Assembly: GCA_026873275.1 (NCBI GenBank) | Contig: JANTUC010000001.1 | Span: 1,178,001 to 1,242,000 of the forward strand | Source: Pseudopithomyces maydicus | Lineage: Eukaryota > Ascomycota > Dothideomycetes > Pleosporales > Didymosphaeriaceae | DNA length: 64,000 nucleotides | Direction: 5' to 3' | Translations under genes and position numbers: made by a program | Notes under the pieces: model-generated | The model's input: only the letters and a program-made list of their open reading frames with translations | Database searches by the model: none | Told to the model about the DNA's origin: nothing | Part shown: in pieces, positions 56,574 to 64,000 of the stretch | Numbering within the stretch: position 1 is the stretch's first letter | How the letters are laid out: each line of letters opens with the position of its first letter

Positions 56574-59035
56574 TTAGTAGTTGTACTTTTGGGTGCGCCT
56601 AAGCTGTCGTCGTTCCGCATCGCGTCGGCTCTCCACCTCACGTACCTCGCGCATCTCGCGCTCCCTTCGGCCCTGGCTGCTGCGTCCGCTCTTGACCGAT
56701 ACTTCTTCGGCTTCACGTCTGGTAGAATTCGCGATCAACGAGTTCCTCTTGCCCCGGACACTACCCTTCTCACTTCGGTAGACATTTTCTTCCCCGCGGT
56801 TGCCGCTGATGATAATATCAGCTAGGCCGTCTTCCGCTGGGTTGATCTGAAGGGTGCGACCTTCCATGTCACCGTTGAAAGAAAGGCTTAGAGGAGCAGA
56901 GGCATCGACACGAAGGCGAATGTCACCGTTGGTGGTGCCATTAGTAAGGGTCGTGCGAGCAGACTGACTGATGCGAGTCTTGCGGTCAGGGTCCGAGGGT
57001 TCACGCGATGCTTGTTGTTTAGCGACTTTGTAGTTCTTTTCGGTGAGAGGAATTTCGCTGCCACGAATCTGCTGTTGATATGCCTCGACAGCATCCATAG
57101 CGTTGCCATAAGTTGTTGGTTCAACACGGCGGGCGGATGAATCTGTACGTCGACGAGGCGCACTTTCGACGACAGGAATGACGTCGTAGTCATCTTGGTA
57201 GACCGTTGAACGTCGCCGGCGACGACGGTCTTCCTGGGCCTGGAGCTCTTCTTGTCGCTTGCGTTCTTCTTGCAGGCGTCGCTCTTCTTCCCGGCGACGT
57301 TCAGCAAGTTGTCGGCGGGCTGCCCCCTGCGCCAGCCTTACCTGCTCGGCATCGTCATCAGATTCAGATCCAGAACTTTCGTCATCGTAACCATATGGAA
57401 CATATGATGTTCGTCTGGGGGCGGGCTCGTAAGCCGGATAATATTGAGGCCGACTTGCCCGGTTGCTCTCCACGATTACCGTGCCACGAGGCACATCGTA
57501 GCTCGATTTGGCGACACGCTGAGGTGGTTTGGGTCGACTGACAGACATGGACCGTGACACAGGAGCCGTGCTGCCACGAGAAGTCCTAGTGTCCTTCTCC
57601 CGGGGCGTTCCGGCAACGTCTGTGACTGGGACATGGAAGTACGACGATCACGGCGGTCCTGACGATCATTGTATACTTGGGTAACCTGAGTGGTCCTGGC
57701 GTGGCGGAGGACAGGCCTGGCTTCTTTCTTGGACTTGCTCTTCAGGGCTGGGGGCGGCATAATCTGCTTTGGAGCAGGAGCTACAGGAACCTCGTCTTCA
57801 GAAGAAGACTCGTATTCCTCTGAGCTCTCCGACCCTTGGTGCGGGGTTTGCGTGAGCTGCTTTGGAGGGGGAAAGCGTTCTTGCTTGGCGCTCTGAGGAA
57901 CATTGCCGTAGCGTGCCGAAGGCAATGCCTGACTCTCAGACGTATTGTCGTGGGTGAGAAGAGCTGGTCCGAACCCACACCCGGACATGCGTCCCTGGTA
58001 ATTAGAAGAATTACGAGCTGACATGGGAGGCCTTTGTTGATCGTAAGGAGGAGTCGCCTGCGACATGTGCTGTTGCATCTGCTGGGCCATGGGGTGGCCA
58101 GCGTGGCCGCCGTGGTAGTATTGGGACGGAGGCGTACCGGCCATCATGTAAGGCGACATATGTGCATGTTGTTGGTGAGGCATAGCAGCATAGTGAGCAG
58201 GCATTGAAGGCGGAGGGCCGTATTCCTGAGGCGGGCTGGGGTATGGAGCGGGCATACCCGAGTTCCAATAGTCGGGGTTGCCGTGGTAGCTTATAGGACG
58301 TCGAGTAGTCGAGGCAGCCCGTGGGCGTGACTGGGCGGGCTGGATCATTGTTGAACCCTGCATGTAGGGAGCAGGTTGACGGTTATAGGACGGAGAGGGC
58401 GGAGAGGTGTAGGTCGTGGAAGGATCCGAGCGTTGGGAGCGCCCATCGAAAGGGGCATTTGAGACGTCGCGCCCAGAGTCGAGAGCGATGTAGTCCCGCC
58501 TGCCACGTCGCTGTGGGGGTGCATTGGGCCCACACTGCTTGCAGTTCGGTTCTTTGCACTCCTCTGGCTGCGGATTGGTCGGTCTCCGAGTGCCAGGTGG
58601 ACGTTTTGAGGCGGTGGAGCTGCTGCGCTGCACGGTCTTGCGCGGGCTCTCGCTGGGCTTCCTGCGATCCTCGACAGGGGCCGGGCGACGTTTAGATGTA
58701 GCGGGGCTGGGTGGCGGCATCGAGGCAGCGCTCGAGGGAGCTGTCGAGGCGTGCGACATCTTTGCACTTGATGCCGAATCAGCGCTGCTCATGGTGCCGG
58801 CGGTGTGGCTGGAATACCCAGAGACCTCGCTCTGGAGGTCGATGGGGACCACCTTCTCTCTGTCTGCGAAGGGCTTGTCGGTCCCCAGGTCCGAAGGACT
58901 GGAGCGCTTTGCAGCGACATTGGCACCTGGCGAGGAGCGACCGCGGAAGGACGACAGCACAGGATGCTCGCTCTGGTCCGAGTCACAGTCCTCGACGTAG
59001 GCATTGAGGTTGCGCTCGCTGGTCGTGGCGGCCAT
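56574..59035 (-). CDS. Large disordered protein, frame broken once
   Basis: Single-exon gene of about 820 residues after adding one base. Start 59035 (MAATTSERNLNAYVEDCDSD). The N-terminal half is Ser/Pro-rich with a short Cys cluster (CKEPNCKQCGPN) and a Pro/Met/His/Tyr-rich stretch (MPHQQHAHMSPYMMAGTPPS). Then comes an acidic patch (SSEEYESSSEDEV), an Arg/Glu coiled-coil (RRREEERRLQEERKRQEELQ), a helical AMDAVEAYQQQIRG element, and a strand-rich piece LRVDASAPLSLSFNGDMEG. The frame breaks after QTLPERP at a CCCGGGG junction (57599-57605); one added base restores KDTRTSRGSTAPVSRSMSVS in line. The family is not recognised; the composition suggests a scaffold or RNA-binding protein, but that is speculation. 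Confidence 0.68.
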
Positions 59036-62000
59036 GGCGACGGAAGGGTGCCTGACAGCGGCAGGCTGTGGTGGAGAGGGTGGTGGTGCTTCTTATTGTT
59101 TGAGGCTGGCGCGGACGCCCTAGGCTGGCTGGGACGGCTGGATATCGATTGCGGGTAAAGTGCGGCCGATCACTCACTCACGGGGTCTCAAGTGCGGAGG
59201 GAGCAGAGGGTAGAAAGATGCGTGAGACGGGCGACTCATAGCAGGTAGGACGGTGAGAAGGTCTGGGAGCGAAGGGCAACAGGGCAGGCTGGGGGGTTGG
59301 CGGGGTGAGGGAATGGAAATGGGAGGGCGAGGAGGGCAGGCGGGTGCAAAAAGTGCTCAGGCTGGAATGACGACGACGCCGGAGTGCGAGAAAAGCACAG
59401 GCGGGCGGCCGAGTTTACGGAATTTTTCAGTACGGAGGCATTGGGCTGAGAGGACATGGGTGTGCATGAATTTAGTTGTGGTCTAACAGAAGCGGCTAGC
59501 AGGCGTTGGGCACCACGACGCAGCAAGCAGTAAGCCAGCGAGCGCGAACGGCCGGGAAGGTGGTTAACAGCTGCAGCGCCCGTCGGGCCACTAGCTGGTG
59601 TGGCTTCTGGCGTCTGGCGCTGCTCGCGACGTGGGTGGTGGTGGTGATGGTGCTGGCGATGGCGCTGGCGTCTGGCGCTGGCGCTGGTGGTGCTGGTGGT
59701 CGCTGGTGGTCGCTGTCCATGGGCCGGTGGGGAGGATTCGCCTCGTGGGTGACTCCGCAGCGACCATGCAGCAGCACCAGCAGCACCAGCAGCATCACCA
59801 GGCGTGGTCGACGGCCGGCCAGCGGGCGAGAGGAGTCTGAGCCGGCGCGCCTGAAGACATGGCAATATGGAAGGCCATATGCGTAAAGCGCGGGCCTGGG
59901 GCGGCGGGTGCAAAAGCGCACAGCGAGGGTTTCTGCCTGGCTGGCGGCGCAGGCAGCATGATGCTAGAAGCAGTGCGACTCCCTGGAGACGATCGCGCTG
60001 AGCGCTGCGGTCCATCATCGTCATGTGCGTAATGATGGTAATGTTCGTCTATTGGTGCCCCCGCGGCTGTTTGCAGATGTGCAGACGGGGTGCAGGCAAT
60101 CCAGTCGCCCAGCATGGTCGCGGAGGGAGGGGCGCTGGCCGCTCCGTATGGCTGTCCAAGAGACGCGTCGAAGCACCTGAAACCTCGCCGGTCGACCCCG
60201 GGATTACCCGCGCTCGCTGGGGGAGGACGTCTCGCCGTCGCGACGTCCAGACACTCGCGATGCCTCACTCACCGCCTCTTGCGAGGTCGAGTGTGGACGC
60301 CCGCGTACGCTAGCAGGGCGGCCCTAGATCCCCCTAAATTAAGACAGCAGCTCGAGGCCACGGCAGCTAGCCGCAAGCGACAAGGCGTCGAGGCCTCCCG
60401 GCCGCCTGCCCACACCACTGCCCAGGTGCGCCCAGCTTAGCTCATCGCCCCGCAACACCACGCCAACGCAGCGTTCGCAGAGCATGTACATACATAGCTG
60501 GTCTGGTGGCAGTCGTTATACAGCTTGTGGACGCCGACAGCACCGCGCCCTCGACAACCCAGACACCGGCCTGCGCCTGCCGTCCGGTGTCCAGCGCGCC
60601 TGCCCCCCCCGGTGTCCAGGCTCCTTCCACGTCGACGCGCCTGCACGTGCTGCAGGCCCGCACGGCCGCCCATTTGCCAGCTCACCTCCTCTGCCCTCCC
60701 CCCCTCCCCCCAGCGCTCACAATCTCGCACACCTCCTTGGCCGCCGAGCTGCCTTTGCCACCCGCTGCCCTCGACCTCCCTCTGCTTACCGCAATCACAC
60801 GTGGTCTTACGCGGCCCCGCCGCACAAATCGCCACAAGTCCACCACTGCCGTCGCTCCGCCAACGGGCCTGCTTCCGCCCGCAGTCCAACGACATATAGA
60901 CACCTGTTTTCCGTGTAACCCGCCTCACCTTGGGTCCTCTCTCGCTAGCTCGAGCGCAATCACTCCATCTTCCGGTGAATTCCCAGTCAGCCTGTCATTT
61001 GTACGCCCCCGATTGAGGAACACCGGTGGCGATCTGGGACTGCACCACACTCCCACCCACCATACCCCGTCGTCCATCCTACCGCGCTGGCCAAAACCTT
61101 TCCTGTCATATGAGCCTGGCGACGCCGCTCCAGAGACTCTGGACCCTCGGAGCTTCCATGGTAGACAATAGAGTTCGAGGAATTGCACAGTGTGCAACAC
61201 GAATCACAATCCCACTTCCGCTTCAGACCACGGGTGCTCATGACGCCTCCGCATCTATTCATTCAATCGACCTTCGCGCGCGGCGTGACAGTCTGACATA
61301 CTGCTCACTCGTCGTTGGCGCGCAAATAGGCGTAGCTCGGCCCAGCGATCCGTCCATATGAGCTTGCAACAGATGCCCGAAATCGCTGTGACGTCTGTGG
61401 TCGTACTATAGTAGCTTCCCCAGTCTGTGATTCTCCCTCGCATGTACTACCCGAGTCTCTCTCCCGAAAAAGCAAATCCCAACTCTGACCAGCCTTCACC
61501 CCAGTCTCCACATTGAAGTGGTGCAACCGGATATGCAACCCGATTCACGTACGTAGCTACCGTTACCGCTACCGGGGATACCCAAATCGTTGCGAGATAT
61601 GCAGCATCGAGGGCAGGCAAGCATGCCATGCCATGCCATAATATTGTGGTCGTCAAGGTCAATGTCTTTCGTGAACATACGTGATGCAGTGGACACGTCC
61701 ACCTTACTTATATGCTAGTTTGTGGTGATCGGATTGCTCCGCAATACGCCATTTGTGCACCAGCGGTGTTCGTACAACAGTTGCTTTTTCGCAGAAAACA
61801 CGAGTCAATGCTTACCACGTAAACAGGCGCCACCGGGACCACTGGAATTCTTTTTTTGGGGGAGGGGAATGCCATACAACTCAAAATGGGAATACTGGCG
61901 AGACTGGTCCCACCCGCACTGTCTGGGGTCATCAGAGATCCCCCAGATCCGCTCCATCCCATCCGTGCAACCAAGCCGGGCTCCAGCTACACAGACATCA

Positions 62001-63361
62001 TGTGACTTGGGTCATCTGTGCGCCATCGAAGGTGATACGAATCAGCCCCGCCTACAAAAGTCCGAACTGGTGGGCCTTCTGCTTGAATAGTACTTCAACC
62101 TCGTGTCACACTTCATCTCTTCCTGCTTCACTCATTCACGTAGACTAGACAGTCTATACACTATACATTCCCTGCAACGTAACCTATCATTTACCATTTT
62201 TTCCTCTCTAATACTCGTGCCCAGCCAACAAAGCGTCTCTGACTCATTTCTCACTCCTCTACCCTCCCCACATCTAACGGCCGTCGCTGCCCGAACCGCC
62301 ATTGGGTTCCAAAAGACGGGATGAGGCTCCGTCGCTGCCCAGCGGTATCCACCCTCGTGCGTGATGTGCGCTGCACTCAGCCCAACGTAGACCCACCCGG
62401 CGCCTATTTCGGGCACACTCCAACATCAACACCAAAAAATGAAAATTCCATGCCCAGACGCTTGCGCCACGCGACCAACTCATCAATGATCACCATCGAA
62501 CGCCGCCAGGGCAGCATCAGGCTCCCTGTGCCCAAAGCAACTGTCAATCACCACCGCGCGGCCGCCGCGGTTTCGGTTTGCGACTGCGCCGCCGGGGATT
62601 GCTTCGTCCGCTGCACGCACGTCGGACTTTGAAAACGTGGCATCTGTTTGAGATACCGGTAGGTAGCGCGTATCTCGAGGCACGCGGCTCCGCGGTTGGG
62701 ACGCAGGGTCGCCTTCGAAACCCGAGGATATGGGTCCTTCACTGCCAGTGTGTGTATGCTTGGCGGTGTAGAATGGCTGTCTGTGAGTCAGTCTGCGCTG
62801 CCTGGTCACCCAGAGTGGGCTTGTGTGGGTCGAGCTGGGCGTAGGGCAATCGGGTCCAGGGTCTGCGGGCGGAAAGGCAATGGCGTTATCTCTGGCTCGA
62901 GCTTAAAAGAATATCCCTGTGAGGGCGATGTGGGTGGATCTGACCATTATCGTTGTGAAGACCTAACCAGGTCATGCCGACATGGGTGGATCTGATGCAC
63001 GAGTATATGAAGAGTAAGTTAGCGATGTATTGATCGCTAAGTAAACTATGATTCTACCTCCTTCACACATCTCGACTTGCTTTACTCTGCACATTGTTCT
63101 GGGCTTGAATGGTTGCCCCACGATTTCTGATCTTTCCCTTTCCTGACGTTTTCTACCGTCCACTCCGCACCTCAATCTTCTACCGACGGCTCATACTTCA
63201 GCACGCTCGTATCCTCTCGTTCTTCCTCCATGGCCTCCATCTCCTCGCCACGGCATGCCCGATGCTGTTCTTCTCTGTCCCAAAACCCCTCCTATTAAAC
63301 ACATAGACAATACAGAAGTGCCAAAGCGCACGCATTAAGTTATCTTGCCACTACACTGTTT
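59036..63361. other. 4.3-kb gene-free, mostly GC-rich region
   Basis: No supported gene on either strand. Frames such as 60506-61171 (+) and 59236-60024 (-) are long because of GC-rich composition, lack family motifs and overlap others on both strands. A TGGTGG/GGCGCTGGC-type low-complexity stretch lies at about 59630-59800. The left end should contain the promoter of the 56.6-59.0 kb gene. Confidence 0.5.
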
Positions 63362-64000
63362 TCACTGCAACTGATGCCGATGATAGTGTCCCTTGTCCTG
63401 TTCACCGGTCCCCATCTCTGGTGGCTCTGCGTGCAGTTCCACAGGCGCTGCCGCCGTATGCGCATACTTGGTAGCTCCCCTCTCATTGAAATCCGGTGGA
63501 TCCCCGACCGCGCCGTATGGTCTCCGTCGTCGGGACAGGAACCAGCCCAGTGCGAACCCGGCGATGAGAGCGAGCGGTATGCCGACGCCGAGGCCAACTT
63601 TTGCGCCAGTAGACAGGCCTTCCACAGCTGCTGGGGACTGGCTGGTTGCTGGTGGAGTCGACGTATTGGGCGGGAGGCCGCTGCTGGTAGAGCTGGAGTT
63701 TGAAGCGGAGGGTGAACCTGTTTCGCTGACGGTGGTTTTTGGGATGGATTTCGTGCTGGGGTTTGGGTCGGAGGTTGCGGCGCGGAGGAGAGATACGTCG
63801 GAGGATTCCCACATTATGATTATGCCGTTTGCGTAGGCGTGGGAGGGAGAGACGTATACTGAGGGGGTGGGGGTGGGGATGTGGAGTGTGCCACCGATGT
63901 CGGTAGAAGGGACTACGAATTCTAGAGTGGAGCCTTTACGAATTTCGGATGTGCAGACGTGACCGTTGGTGTAGTAGACGAAGTCACTGTAGGGATAGCG
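63362..64000 (-). CDS. Single-pass membrane protein, 5' part beyond window
   Basis: Partial: the reading frame stays open from the stop at 63362 to the window edge at 64000 (212 residues seen), so the true start lies outside. The visible N-terminal part (GHVCTSEIRKGSTLEFVVP) looks extracellular and is followed by a Ser/Thr/Pro-rich stalk (SSSTSSGLPPNTSTPPATSQ). A single membrane helix comes next (VGLGVGIPLALIAGFALGWF) with a stop-transfer SRRRR and a short cytoplasmic tail ending GHYHRHQLQ. This is the common fungal type-I surface-protein layout (Mid2/WSC-like sensors and similar). The ligand domain cannot be named from the visible part. Confidence 0.72.
   Translation of the reverse strand, partial: RYPYSDFVYYTNGHVCTSEIRKGSTLEFVVPSTDIGGTLHIPTPTPSVYVSPSHAYANGIIIMWESSDVSLLRAATSDPNPSTKSIPKTTVSETGSPSASNSSSTSSGLPPNTSTPPATSQSPAAVEGLSTGAKVGLGVGIPLALIAGFALGWFLSRRRRPYGAVGDPPDFNERGATKYAHTAAAPVELHAEPPEMGTGEQDKGHYHRHQLQ

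Noticed and set aside
60506..61171. 221-codon plus-strand frame in the GC-rich region
   Set aside because: Low-complexity Ala/Pro/Leu composition overlapped by equally long frames on both strands, as expected from high GC; no motif.

Overview
This window is chromosomal DNA of a filamentous ascomycete (Pezizomycotina, most likely a dothideomycete). The evidence is many short introns (about 48-130 bp) with GT..AG ends and CTRAC branch sites, no operons, and clear eukaryotic housekeeping families (Vps16, kinesin, SND1/Tudor-SN, Trm3, STRAP, CCDC47) interspersed with fungal families (DUF8035, LPAEIRN proteins, PTH11/rhodopsin-like receptors, Dal5-type permeases, QutD-type permeases). No rRNA, tRNA, CRISPR or recognisable transposon was found.

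Layout. 0-8 kb: an LPAEIRN protein (+), CCDC47 homologue (-), a four-exon COX7A-like gene (-) and, divergent from it across about 250 bp, a mitochondrial PPR-type protein (+). 8-12.7 kb: gene-free, with microsatellites. 12.7-15.6 kb: a large mixed-charge DUF8035 protein (-). 16.7-27 kb: five consecutive minus-strand metabolic genes: QutD-like permease, D-2-hydroxyacid dehydrogenase, a second sugar porter, an Hsp31/DJ-1 glyoxalase-III homologue, and a LAC12-type sugar porter. 28-38 kb: housekeeping genes Vps16 (-), a kinesin (-), and a divergent Trm3-like tRNA 2'-O-methyltransferase (+). 38.5-44.9 kb: proline-rich protein (+), Dal5-type permease (-), STRAP WD40 protein (-), Cys/His-bearing orphan (+). 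45-50 kb: a sparse region with a four-exon rhodopsin-like receptor (-), a coiled-coil orphan (-) and a possible very small spliced gene. 50.5-53.3 kb: SND1/Tudor-SN (+). 53.3-56.6 kb: gene-free, rich in GTATGTA-like repeats. 56.6-59.0 kb: disordered protein (-). 59-63.3 kb: gene-free and GC-rich. 63.4-64.0 kb: a single-pass membrane protein running off the edge (-).

The strongest overall observation is that seven otherwise intact genes each carry frame breaks. Seven of the eight breaks are exactly one base short and lie at or beside a C or G run of 3-5 bases (PPR gene, DUF8035 gene twice, the second sugar porter, Vps16, the proline-rich gene, the 57-kb gene). The eighth (SND1) is in a CT repeat. 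When one base is added at each break, every exon sum becomes a multiple of three and the expected family sequence continues. Because Vps16 and SND1 are housekeeping genes, homopolymer undercalling in the assembly is the best explanation, and gene callers will truncate or split these models.

The most plausible biological novelty is the co-directional 16.7-27 kb set, which could be an uptake and 2-oxoaldehyde/2-hydroxyacid metabolism cluster, and the shared promoter between two mitochondrial genes at 5.4-5.66 kb.
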